Source: Phycisphaerae bacterium (GTDB lineage Bacteria; Planctomycetota; Phycisphaerae; Sedimentisphaerales; Anaerobacaceae). Taken from it: 64,000 nt of DNA. How positions within the stretch are numbered: the stretch's first letter is position 1; each line of letters starts with the position of its first letter. Under the pieces are notes generated by a model, which was not told the DNA's origin, did not search any database, and saw only the letters and a program-made list of their open reading frames with translations. A program made the translations under genes and the position numbers. Below are positions 44,342 to 52,598 of the stretch, piece by piece. Where the stretch lies: contig JAIPFM010000072.1 in assembly GCA_021736645.1 (NCBI GenBank), positions 1-64,000 of the forward strand, written 5' to 3'.

Positions 44342-45490
44342 ATGAAAAAAATACGTTTCGGTATTATTGGATGCGGTGCCATGGCACGGGAGTTTGCCAG
44401 TGCTGTGGCCCGGTGGTGCCATTTCACGGACATGGACGTTCAGCCCGAGATCATCGCCCTGGCCAATCGCACGCTCTCACAGCACAGGATACAATGGTTC
44501 ACCGACCATTTTCCCTTGATTGAGCAGGTCACCAGTGACTACCGAGAAGTCCTGGCCAATGACCGGGTCGATGCCGTGTATGCAGCGCTGCCCCACAATA
44601 TGCACGCCGAGGTGTACTGTGCTGCGCTGAAAGCAGGCAAGCATCTGCTCGGTGAAAAACCCTTTGGCATGGACCTCGCCGCGAGTCAGGCGATTCAGAA
44701 GCGCATCCAGGCCCATCCTGCCGTGCTGGCCAGATGTGCGTCGCAACTGGTCTTCTTTCCCGGTGTTCAGCGCATCTTGACCCTGCTGGAACAGGGCCGG
44801 TTTGGCCGTATCATCGAGGTGGACTCGGGTTTTCTTCACTCCAGTGATCTCGATCCCAACAAGCCCATCAACTGGAAGCGCATGCCTGCAATCAATGGCG
44901 ACTACGGGCCCATGGGGGATCTTGGGGCCCACGTGGCCATGGTGCCGTTTCGTGCGGGATGGGAGGTGCTGGACACGCGTGCCATCTGTTCGAATATCAT
45001 CACGGAGCGCCCGGATGCCCACGGCCATCAGGTCCCCTGTGACACGTGGGACAATGTGACACTGCTGTCCACAGTCAACGATCCCGCACACGGAAACCGT
45101 TTCCCGTGGACCTTGAGAACGCATCGTATCATGCCTGGAGAGATGAATACCTGGTACATGAATGTGTATGGTACGCTCGCCTCAGCCAGGTTCTCCCTGC
45201 GTCACCCCAAGCAGATGCAGATACTCGACTATACAGGCGGGGACCAGAACTGGCAAACCGTGGAACTCGGTTTTGTCACGCCCTACAAGACGATTACAGG
45301 AACAAACTTTGAATTCGGTGCCCTGGATGCGATCCTACAGATGATCGGCGCCTTCCTGTACGAACTGTCGCACGGCAAGCCCTTGAATCACACGGCCGCC
45401 TGCCCAACCCCGCAGGAGATGCATGGCTGTCACAGGCTTTTTACCGCAGCATTGGAGTCACACAGGACATGTCAGACGATCGTGTTATGA
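44342..45490 (+). CDS. Gfo/Idh/MocA family oxidoreductase
   Basis: This 382-residue protein has AAAGGAACC just before the ATG and no signal peptide, so it acts in the cytoplasm, unlike the Tat-exported member at 38341. The Rossmann motif is GIIGCGAMAREFASA (residues 7-21), followed by YAALPHNMHAEVYCAALKAG and LGEKPFGMD, the EKP family signature near residue 106, then the C-terminal domain. It probably oxidises a sugar or sugar acid with NAD(P); given the neighbours, an intracellular step in fucose or related sugar metabolism is plausible but unproven. Confidence 0.9.
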   Translation: MKKIRFGIIGCGAMAREFASAVARWCHFTDMDVQPEIIALANRTLSQHRIQWFTDHFPLIEQVTSDYREVLANDRVDAVYAALPHNMHAEVYCAALKAGKHLLGEKPFGMDLAASQAIQKRIQAHPAVLARCASQLVFFPGVQRILTLLEQGRFGRIIEVDSGFLHSSDLDPNKPINWKRMPAINGDYGPMGDLGAHVAMVPFRAGWEVLDTRAICSNIITERPDAHGHQVPCDTWDNVTLLSTVNDPAHGNRFPWTLRTHRIMPGEMNTWYMNVYGTLASARFSLRHPKQMQILDYTGGDQNWQTVELGFVTPYKTITGTNFEFGALDAILQMIGAFLYELSHGKPLNHTAACPTPQEMHGCHRLFTAALESHRTCQTIVL

Positions 45491-45492
45491 CA

Positions 45493-45535
45493 GGACTTTT
45501 GGCAAAGCCCTGTGGTTTTCAGTTTTCAGTGTGTC
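45493..45535 (+). repeat. Short dispersed repeat, copy 2
   Basis: It starts GGACTTTTGGCAAAGCCC and continues with GGTTTTCAGTTTTCAGTGT. It is the same family, in opposite orientation, as the segment 26977-27024. It lies just after the stop of the preceding oxidoreductase gene. Confidence 0.65.
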
Positions 45536-45595
45536 AGAGTGCGGCACCTTATGCATGGCATGTGCAGAACTTCATAAAATAAGAGGAGTCAAAGA

Positions 45596-48500
45596 ATGAA
45601 TGCGAAGAAAATGGTGCCTGTATTTATCATTGTGGGGCTTGCCCTGCAAATGCGTGTGTGGGGGGGTCAGCAAAAATATCAACCCACCTGGGCCTCTCTG
45701 GATGCACGGCCCACACCGCAGTGGTTTACGGACGCCAAGTTCGGTGTGTTCATCTGTTGGGGCCTGTATTCAGTGCCTGCGTGGAGTCCGCCTGGCAAAT
45801 ACTCGGAGTGGTATCAATACTGGCTGCAGCAGAAATCATTCAATGGCCAGGTGTATGATTTTCATGTCAAGACCTATGGCGAGGACTTTGCGTTCAAGGA
45901 TTTTGCCCCCCAGTTCAAGGCGGAGTTGTGGGACCCCAATGCCTGGGCCGACCTGCTGGACAGGGCCGGGGCCAGGTACATGGTCTTTACCACCAAGCAC
46001 CACTCCGGGTACACGATGTGGCCCAGTGCGGAGGCAGAAAAAACCTATGGTGTGAACTACAATCCCGTGAAGGTGGGGCCCAAGCGGGACATTGTGGGAG
46101 AACTCTGTGCCGCGGTGCGCACCAAAGGCATCAAGGCGGGCCTGTACTACTCGCTGTATGAATGGTACCACCCCCTGTGGCAGACGGACAAGCCCAGGTT
46201 TGTGAGCGAGCACCTGTTTCCCCAGTTCAAGGATCTGGTGACACGGTACCAGCCGGACATCCTCTGGTCGGACGGTGAATGGGAAATGGCATGGGAGCAG
46301 TGGCGAAGTCCTGAACTCCTGGCCTGGTTCTTCAACCAGTCAGACCATGAAGAGGACCTGGTCATCAATGACCGGTGGGGCAAGGGCGTGCGTCACAAGC
46401 ACGGCAGCTTCTACACCACGGAATACGGCTCCGGCATGGACGACGATGCGCACCCGTGGGAGGAGAACCGGGGCATGGGATATTCCTATGGGTATAACCG
46501 AGCCGAAAATCTGTCTCATTACAGAACGGCGCAGGAACTCATCCTCATGCTGGCCGACGTGGTGAGCCGCGGCGGCAATCTCTGCCTGGACATCGGGCCG
46601 CGCGCGGACGGCACCATTCCGGTGATCATGCAGGAACGTCTGCTCCAGATCGGGGACTGGCTCAAGCTCAACGGGGAGGCCATCTACGGCACGCGTATGT
46701 GGGACAGAGCGTGCCAGTGGAGCGCAGGGCAGGTGCCGGCATTGAAGCGCGGCGAGTACATGTCCAAATTCAATATTCTGGAACAGACCGTGACCCCGCC
46801 GCCCGGGCAGGCACGCAAGGAAGTCCTGTTTACATGCAAGCAGGACAATGTGTATGCCATCACGCCCCTGTGGCCCGGAAAGACGCTGGTGCTGAAGGAT
46901 CTTCAGCCGGGACGTGACACAGAGGTGACTCTCCTGGAAACCGGGCAGGTCCTGCCCTGGGAACGCCAAGGTCAAGACCTTGAGATCACCTTGCCTGAGT
47001 CCGGCCTGACGGGACTTCAGAGTCAATATGCCTATGCCTTTCGTATCAGCCATGTCACAAAGCCTCGAGTCACAGCCAATCCCAAAACTGTCGAAGAGAT
47101 CGAGTCATGGTGGCAAACCGGCAAAACGCTCCCTGTTTCGGTCCATGACAAATATCCGTTGAATGAGATCACCATACAAGACGACACCGGCATCAATGTG
47201 CTGATTGACATGGCGCACAAGTGTGACTTCTTTACACTCTGGAATCTGGGAGGACCCCTGAATCAGCGGGGCATTCGCACGATCGGCAGTCATGCCACCC
47301 TGGATTCCGTGCTCACGCCAGGGGCTCCCTGTCGCGTGCGCATCCCTGTGGCGCCCAAGGTCTATCCCTTTGCGTGGTGGCCTGCACCGAAATTCAATGT
47401 GGTCTTGACAGAGGGCACGCCGCAGTATCCCGGGTACCTGCCTGAAGAGCAGGCGGTCTTAAAGGAATTTATCCAGCAGGGGGGCGGCTTGATTGTGTCA
47501 GGCACACGCCTTAGCGACGAAGACACGGCACAGGCCTGGTCTCTCAACGCCATGCTCTCTGACTATGGTGCGCGCATTCTGGCCGGGCAGGAGACCTGTC
47601 AGGGCAAGTCATGGCCCAGGTTGGAGGTGAGCAAAGATTGGCAGGTGATCGTCAAGGGTGACAACGGGTTCCCCATCTATGCGCAGCGGCGCGTGGGCCA
47701 GGGACGTATCGCTTTGCTGGCCTCGTCCGCCCTGTATCGCTTTGACCGCAAAGCACGCTCCGATGTAGCCGAAAAGTGTGGATTCCTCAAGGAGGTCATC
47801 CAGTGGGCGGCTGCAGGGTCCGACCCTGTGGGCGGGTCCACGCGTTTTCCCAGGGCCATGGGCGGCGGCGGGGGGATCTATCCTGAGTCAGAGACACGTG
47901 TTGACGGCATTGTCTGTTTCTACAGCAAGAACCAGATTCCTGAACTCATGGGCACGTTGAAACAGGATTTTCCTGCGATCACCCAGGATATCTATGCTTG
48001 GCTGCCGTCCCCAAAACCGGAGCAGCCCATGTACATGATCCTGTGCAGCGGCACCGGCGGGGGCTGGGCCGTGAATGCGTACCTGCCCAAGGAGGCCTCG
48101 ACCATCTCCACGAGTTCGAACGGTATCAGGAGCATCTTCGGGCATGAGCAGGCGCACACCATGGCAGGGCCCTGCACTGCGGCCAATCATCCGTTCGGCG
48201 GCAACCGGGGCGAAGAGCACGCGGGCTGGTTCCAGGGCAAGATCAACGCCAAATACAATGGTGACACAGGCCCGAATCGGCAATGTCACCGTGTGTTCAG
48301 ACCGGACTACGACGGCACCCAGACCACGGCTGATACCATTTTCAAGGCAGCCAATCTGGACAAGTGGAAGCAGGGCCATGATCGGATGATGATCTGGTAT
48401 GTGTGGCAGAAACTGGACGATCGGTACGGGCCTACCTGGTATCCCCGCTGGCGATGGGTGCAGTCGCAGCGTTGGCAGGCAGAGCCTGACAGGCAACTGA

Positions 48501-48739
48501 CCTGGGAAGAATCCATCGAGGACATGAGTATTGCCGTGGGCGAAGACCTGTTTCCCTTCTTCCTAAAGACGGGCAAACAGTTGGGCAGGACACGGTTTTC
48601 CGAGGCGGTGTTTCAAGGCAAGACCATGAGCCTGTCTATCGCACCCATAGAACCCACGCTGCCGGGCGATGTGTGTCTGGATGCCATTGGTGACTATACC
48701 AAGGCACTTGAGACAAACAGTCTGGAGGTCAATCTATGA
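45596..48739 (+). CDS. GH29 alpha-L-fucosidase fused to a putative zinc metallopeptidase
   Basis: The protein has 1047 residues; GGAG lies upstream of the ATG. Residues 25-390 are a GH29 fucosidase: FGVFICWGLYSVPAWSP, FTTKHHSGY, and LWSDGEWEM with the likely nucleophile D226, then GGNLCLDIGPRADG. A beta-sandwich follows (about 390-490). Residues 600-740 resemble a class I glutamine-amidotransferase-like domain (EEQAVLKEFIQQGGGLIVSG). Residues about 750-1040 contain H850-E-Q-A-H854 with a GEEHAGW glutamate 19-20 residues later, as in gluzincin peptidases of the M60/enhancin kind (inference). A short signal peptide is likely. The usual GH29 length is 400-600. It overlaps the next gene by 4 bp. 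Confidence 0.85.
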   Translation: MNAKKMVPVFIIVGLALQMRVWGGQQKYQPTWASLDARPTPQWFTDAKFGVFICWGLYSVPAWSPPGKYSEWYQYWLQQKSFNGQVYDFHVKTYGEDFAFKDFAPQFKAELWDPNAWADLLDRAGARYMVFTTKHHSGYTMWPSAEAEKTYGVNYNPVKVGPKRDIVGELCAAVRTKGIKAGLYYSLYEWYHPLWQTDKPRFVSEHLFPQFKDLVTRYQPDILWSDGEWEMAWEQWRSPELLAWFFNQSDHEEDLVINDRWGKGVRHKHGSFYTTEYGSGMDDDAHPWEENRGMGYSYGYNRAENLSHYRTAQELILMLADVVSRGGNLCLDIGPRADGTIPVIMQERLLQIGDWLKLNGEAIYGTRMWDRACQWSAGQVPALKRGEYMSKFNILEQTVTPPPGQARKEVLFTCKQDNVYAITPLWPGKTLVLKDLQPGRDTEVTLLETGQVLPWERQGQDLEITLPESGLTGLQSQYAYAFRISHVTKPRVTANPKTVEEIESWWQTGKTLPVSVHDKYPLNEITIQDDTGINVLIDMAHKCDFFTLWNLGGPLNQRGIRTIGSHATLDSVLTPGAPCRVRIPVAPKVYPFAWWPAPKFNVVLTEGTPQYPGYLPEEQAVLKEFIQQGGGLIVSGTRLSDEDTAQAWSLNAMLSDYGARILAGQETCQGKSWPRLEVSKDWQVIVKGDNGFPIYAQRRVGQGRIALLASSALYRFDRKARSDVAEKCGFLKEVIQWAAAGSDPVGGSTRFPRAMGGGGGIYPESETRVDGIVCFYSKNQIPELMGTLKQDFPAITQDIYAWLPSPKPEQPMYMILCSGTGGGWAVNAYLPKEASTISTSSNGIRSIFGHEQAHTMAGPCTAANHPFGGNRGEEHAGWFQGKINAKYNGDTGPNRQCHRVFRPDYDGTQTTADTIFKAANLDKWKQGHDRMMIWYVWQKLDDRYGPTWYPRWRWVQSQRWQAEPDRQLTWEESIEDMSIAVGEDLFPFFLKTGKQLGRTRFSEAVFQGKTMSLSIAPIEPTLPGDVCLDAIGDYTKALETNSLEVNL

Positions 48740-49107
48740 ACACACGTCAGGTCCTGTGCCACACGCTGACCTTCTTGGCAGGTATGCTCTTGTGGCACAC
48801 CTGTGCCCGGGCCGGGGTACCGGGTCAACAGCCCAATATCGTATTTTTCTATGTGGATGACATGGGTTGGCAGGACACGTCCGAGCCGTTTCACGACCAG
48901 ATCACAGAACTGAATCGGCGTTACCGCACGCCGAACATGGAACGCCTGGCCGACCCGGGCTTGAAATTTACGCAGGCCTATGCCTGCGCCGTGTGCTCGC
49001 CCTCTCGCGTCAGTCGCATGACAGGCCTCAACAGCGGCGTGCCCATGCCCCTTGACAAGACCACGGGCAAGCCTGTCGAGTACCCGGCAGATCTGCCCAG
49101 GACATAG
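48736..49107 (+). pseudogene. Sulfatase N-terminal remnant
   Basis: The 123 codons encode a signal peptide (LTFLAGMLLWHTCARA), YVDDMGWQD, and an intact maturation motif C87-S-P-S-R-V, then stop after YPADLPRT. The rest of the catalytic domain (GKWH, distal metal site, C-terminal domain) is missing. The ATG overlaps the stop of the GH29 gene (ATGA), so the original enzyme was co-translated with it. The break point lies about 20 bp before the 3' end of the next, oppositely oriented sulfatase. Confidence 0.85.
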
Positions 49108-49127
49108 TCGCTAGAACATGACACATA

Positions 49128-50585
49128 TCAGCGTGCCCAAACGTGGGAACCCTGAATCAGCTCGGTGTATCGATCCTGCAGTTGCTGACTTAACTTGGCA
49201 AACTTTCGCGGAAATGCCTCGGCCACATTTTTGGCTTCCGACAGATCTGCCTTGATATGGTAGAGCTCAAAATCACCAAGCACAGCATGTCGAATGGTTG
49301 CCTGATTACCGGCATGGATATTCGTGATTTTGCCGAGGCGCTGCCCATCAACCTGAAGCGTGGCCAATATCTTCCAGTCGCCTGAGCGCATGGCCACGGC
49401 ATGCTCATTGAGCGAGTTGTAATAGCACCAGAGCAGGGGTTTGTCGCGAGGCACGGTCAGGGTCCGACCCTTCAGAAAACCGGACAGGTCCGTGCCGTCC
49501 AACGTGCGCTGCGGCAGAGCGGCCCCTGACAAGGCACAGAATGTGGGCAATAAATCTAAAGAAGAGACCACTTCATCAGACACACTGCCAGGCTTAACGA
49601 CACCAGGCCAGTGGATGATGCCAGGCACACGAAAACCCGCTTCGGACGTCCAGAGTTTCATGCCCTTCAAGGCCCCGGGGGAGCCGTAAGATCGCTTCGC
49701 ACCGCCATAGCGATTCAGCGTTTCAGGGCCATTGTCCGAGGTAAAGACAATCAAGGTAGTCTGGTCCAGGTCTTTTTGAGAGAGAAATGTCAATAAGCGC
49801 CCCACAGCCTGATCCACATTTTCAACATTGGCGAAATACTGGGCCTGATCTTCATTGGCAGCCTTGGGGCGATATTTCTTGACCAGCTCCGCGGGTGACG
49901 CCACAGGCTCATGCGGTTCGTGAAAAGAAACCTGCAGATAAAAGGGATGCTGTTTATCCGTCTGGTTCAACCACTGGATGGCCTCCTGGACAATCAGTCC
50001 AGAACTGAACCCGGTCAAGGGCCCCACAGGCTCGCCATCTCGAACGAAATTCTTCGGATTTTCGTGACTCGGCGCCGCATTATTCTGCGTGGCAAACCAG
50101 TGATCAAAGCCTGCGTCACCTGGTTGCGGCTGGGCCGGTGAGTTGAACTGGCTGTTGCAGTGCCATTTGCCCACCAGACAGGTCTGGTAGCCTGACTGGC
50201 TCAAGACCATGGGAATGGTGGTTTCTCGTTTCTGCATATGCACCAGATCACGAAGGTTGGGCTGTTGTCTGGCGCCCGGAGGAATCCAATCATACACGCC
50301 GGCTCGGTTCGGACTGCGACCTGTCAGCAGCCCCACGCGTGACGGCGAACACACGGGTGCGGCAGAATAACAGGCAGTTAAACGAAGGCCCTGCCCGGCC
50401 AGACGGTCCAGGTTGGGCGTTTGAATCACCGGATGCCCATAACAGGAGAGATCGCCGTAGCCCAGATCATCGCAAAGCAGAACAATGATGTTGGGTTTTG
50501 CGGCAGGGACTTCAACCCGGGCCAGCGTCACTGTCGCACTGATGAAGACAAAACACAAAATAAAATGCCATTTGCAGGTTTTCAT
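49128..50585 (-). CDS. Type I sulfatase
   Basis: The protein has 485 residues from the ATG at 50585; a TTG 15 bp upstream is an alternative. It has a signal peptide (FILCFVFISATVTLA), LLCDDLGYGDLS, maturation motif C79-S-P-S-R, VGKWHCNS, and FTSDNGPET. The C-terminal sub-domain includes LYHIKADLSEAKNVA. It is convergent with the truncated sulfatase and divergent from the sulfatase at 50821. Confidence 0.92.
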   Translation of the reverse strand: MKTCKWHFILCFVFISATVTLARVEVPAAKPNIIVLLCDDLGYGDLSCYGHPVIQTPNLDRLAGQGLRLTACYSAAPVCSPSRVGLLTGRSPNRAGVYDWIPPGARQQPNLRDLVHMQKRETTIPMVLSQSGYQTCLVGKWHCNSQFNSPAQPQPGDAGFDHWFATQNNAAPSHENPKNFVRDGEPVGPLTGFSSGLIVQEAIQWLNQTDKQHPFYLQVSFHEPHEPVASPAELVKKYRPKAANEDQAQYFANVENVDQAVGRLLTFLSQKDLDQTTLIVFTSDNGPETLNRYGGAKRSYGSPGALKGMKLWTSEAGFRVPGIIHWPGVVKPGSVSDEVVSSLDLLPTFCALSGAALPQRTLDGTDLSGFLKGRTLTVPRDKPLLWCYYNSLNEHAVAMRSGDWKILATLQVDGQRLGKITNIHAGNQATIRHAVLGDFELYHIKADLSEAKNVAEAFPRKFAKLSQQLQDRYTELIQGSHVWAR

Positions 50586-50820
50586 GGTTATTCCGAACAA
50601 GCCTCACGTTAACACAACCCAATCCCATCCTCCATGACAACCTTAAGCTTTGGCTCGCCCTCGTCAATGGAATTTTCCGTGATTATTGAACCGCAAGTCT
50701 CTTTGGCCTAAATAAATTAATCGTCAGCAGGATTTAACTGAATTGAAAAATGGACTTTGGGCCGCTACAGTAGAGGATAGTTGCAGACGAACCGACTCTA
50801 CGGATCTCAAAGGAGCCAGC
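50586..50820. other. Divergent promoter region between two sulfatase genes
   Basis: This 235-bp region separates two divergently transcribed sulfatases. No repeat, hairpin or consensus promoter stands out; AT-rich sequence near 50690-50725 is the best promoter area for the plus gene. Confidence 0.35.
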
Positions 50821-52266
50821 ATGATCAATTGGCGATATAGTGTCATATGGTGTGGTGCAGCCGCGATGTTTTTGTCCTCCAGCCTTTTGGCTTCAGCACC
50901 GCAAAAGACACCCAACGTGATATTTATCCTTGTGGACGACCTGGGCTGGATGGACCTGGGGTGCCAGGGCAGTCCCGTGTACAAAACACCGAATATTGAT
51001 CGGTTTGCAGAGTCCGCCATGCGTTTTACAGATGCCTATGCGGCCTGCCCTGTGTGCTCGCCCACACGTGCCTCGATCATGACAGGCAAATATCCTACGC
51101 GTCTCAATATCACGGACTGGATACCTGGGGCGGACCCCAAGAATCGAAAATTGCTGGGACCGCAGGATCTCCATGAATTGCCGCTTTCAGAAGTGACCCT
51201 GGCCGAGACCTTCAGGGACAAGGGCTACAAAACCTTCTTTGCAGGCAAATGGCACCTCGGTTCTGACGGGTACTTTCCTGAAGACCAGGGCTTTGACATC
51301 AACAAGGGCGGTCACCACAAGGGATCGCCTCCGGGCGGGTACTATACGCCGTACAAAAATCCCAAACTGTCTGATGGCCCTGAAGGAGAGTATCTGACGG
51401 ATCGATTGACGGATGAATCGATCCGATTTATGCAGGACCACAAGAATGCGCCATTCTTTCTTTATCTCTCCTTTTACACAGTGCACACACCGATCCAGGC
51501 AAACAAACGTTTGATACAAGAAAACAAACAGCGCGTGGCCAACACAGATTTCTCAGGGCCGGCCAGTGTCAAGGAGCGGGACGGTCAGGCCAAACAATGG
51601 CAAGACAATGCGGCCTTTGCGTCCATGATCCAGGCCATGGATGAAAATGTGGGTCGCCTCCTGGCTCAAGTGGATTCACTTGGCCTCACAGAGTACACAG
51701 TGATTGTGTTTACCTCGGACAATGGCGGGCTTTCCACGCTGAAACGGGCCAATGCGCCCACGTCCAATGTGCCGCTTCGTGCAGGCAAGGGCTGGTGCTA
51801 TGAAGGGGGGATCAGGATCCCCTTGATTGTCCGTGCACCTGGTGTCACTCGGGCCAAGAGCCTGTGCAGTTTTCCTGTGACCAGTACGGACCATTATCCC
51901 ACCCTGCTCCAATTGGCGGGCATCGACTTGAAGCCTGACCAACACAGAGACGGCATCAGTCTGGTGCCGCAACTTAAGGGCATCAAGTCGCTGCAGCGCA
52001 GAGCCCTGTACTGGCACTATCCTCACTACCATGGAAGTACGTGGACGCCTGGTGCTGCCATTCGATTCGGGGATTGGAAGCTCATTGAGTTCTACGAGGA
52101 AGACAAGGTTGAGCTGTACAACCTCAAGGATGATTTGAGTGAGACTGAGGACCTGGCTGAGTCGCAGCCGAACAAGGCCAGGGAGCTTCTTGGCATGTTG
52201 CACCAGTGGCAAAAGGACACCGGTGCCAGGATGCCTCAGCCAAATCCCAATTTTGGCATTCGTTAA
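50821..52266 (+). CDS. Type I sulfatase
   Basis: The protein has 481 residues. The ATG at 50821 follows AAAGGAG and gives a signal-peptide-like N-terminus (VIWCGAAAMFLSSSLLASA). FILVDDLGWMDLG, C79-S-P-T-R-A, AGKWHLGSDG, VFTSDNGGLST and KGWCYEGGIRIPL are the standard arylsulfatase A-type blocks. The C-terminus has VELYNLKDDLSETEDLA, the conserved end of many bacterial arylsulfatases. It is followed by the dispersed repeat C. Confidence 0.94.
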   Translation: MINWRYSVIWCGAAAMFLSSSLLASAPQKTPNVIFILVDDLGWMDLGCQGSPVYKTPNIDRFAESAMRFTDAYAACPVCSPTRASIMTGKYPTRLNITDWIPGADPKNRKLLGPQDLHELPLSEVTLAETFRDKGYKTFFAGKWHLGSDGYFPEDQGFDINKGGHHKGSPPGGYYTPYKNPKLSDGPEGEYLTDRLTDESIRFMQDHKNAPFFLYLSFYTVHTPIQANKRLIQENKQRVANTDFSGPASVKERDGQAKQWQDNAAFASMIQAMDENVGRLLAQVDSLGLTEYTVIVFTSDNGGLSTLKRANAPTSNVPLRAGKGWCYEGGIRIPLIVRAPGVTRAKSLCSFPVTSTDHYPTLLQLAGIDLKPDQHRDGISLVPQLKGIKSLQRRALYWHYPHYHGSTWTPGAAIRFGDWKLIEFYEEDKVELYNLKDDLSETEDLAESQPNKARELLGMLHQWQKDTGARMPQPNPNFGIR

Positions 52267-52312
52267 TACTCGCTGATTCGGAACGATCCGGATAAAAGGT
52301 GACTTCCGTATT

Positions 52313-52576
52313 GCTAACTTCAAACAACTGAAATAATTTTCCAGATAATGCAATGTCTGGCTTCGTATTCTTTTTATTGTCAGTCCGTTATTCGTCTCTC
52401 GCAGAGATCGCTGAGAGCGCAGAGATTTTTAACTAAGGCTATTTTCTTGGACTATTTCAACACTGCTATTACAGTTGTATTTGAAACAAGGCCCCTGGCT
52501 AAAGCCAGGGGTCTCTGCGTTCTCTGCGAACTCCGCGAGAGGAAAGTTGTTTGGCTCCGGCCGAAGGCCGGGCTGT
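52313..52576. repeat. Dispersed intergenic repeat, copy C
   Basis: This full-length copy (about 264 bp) is nearly identical to 29738-29996. The left arm (CTCTCGCAGAGATCGCTGAG) and right arm (CTGCGAACTCCGCGAGAGG) are imperfect inverted repeats of about 30 bp. Between them is the CCCTGGCTAAAGCCAGGG hairpin, a perfect stem. It lies between convergent sulfatase genes. Confidence 0.85.
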
Positions 52577-52598
52577 GCACTCTATGTACTGGCCAGTC

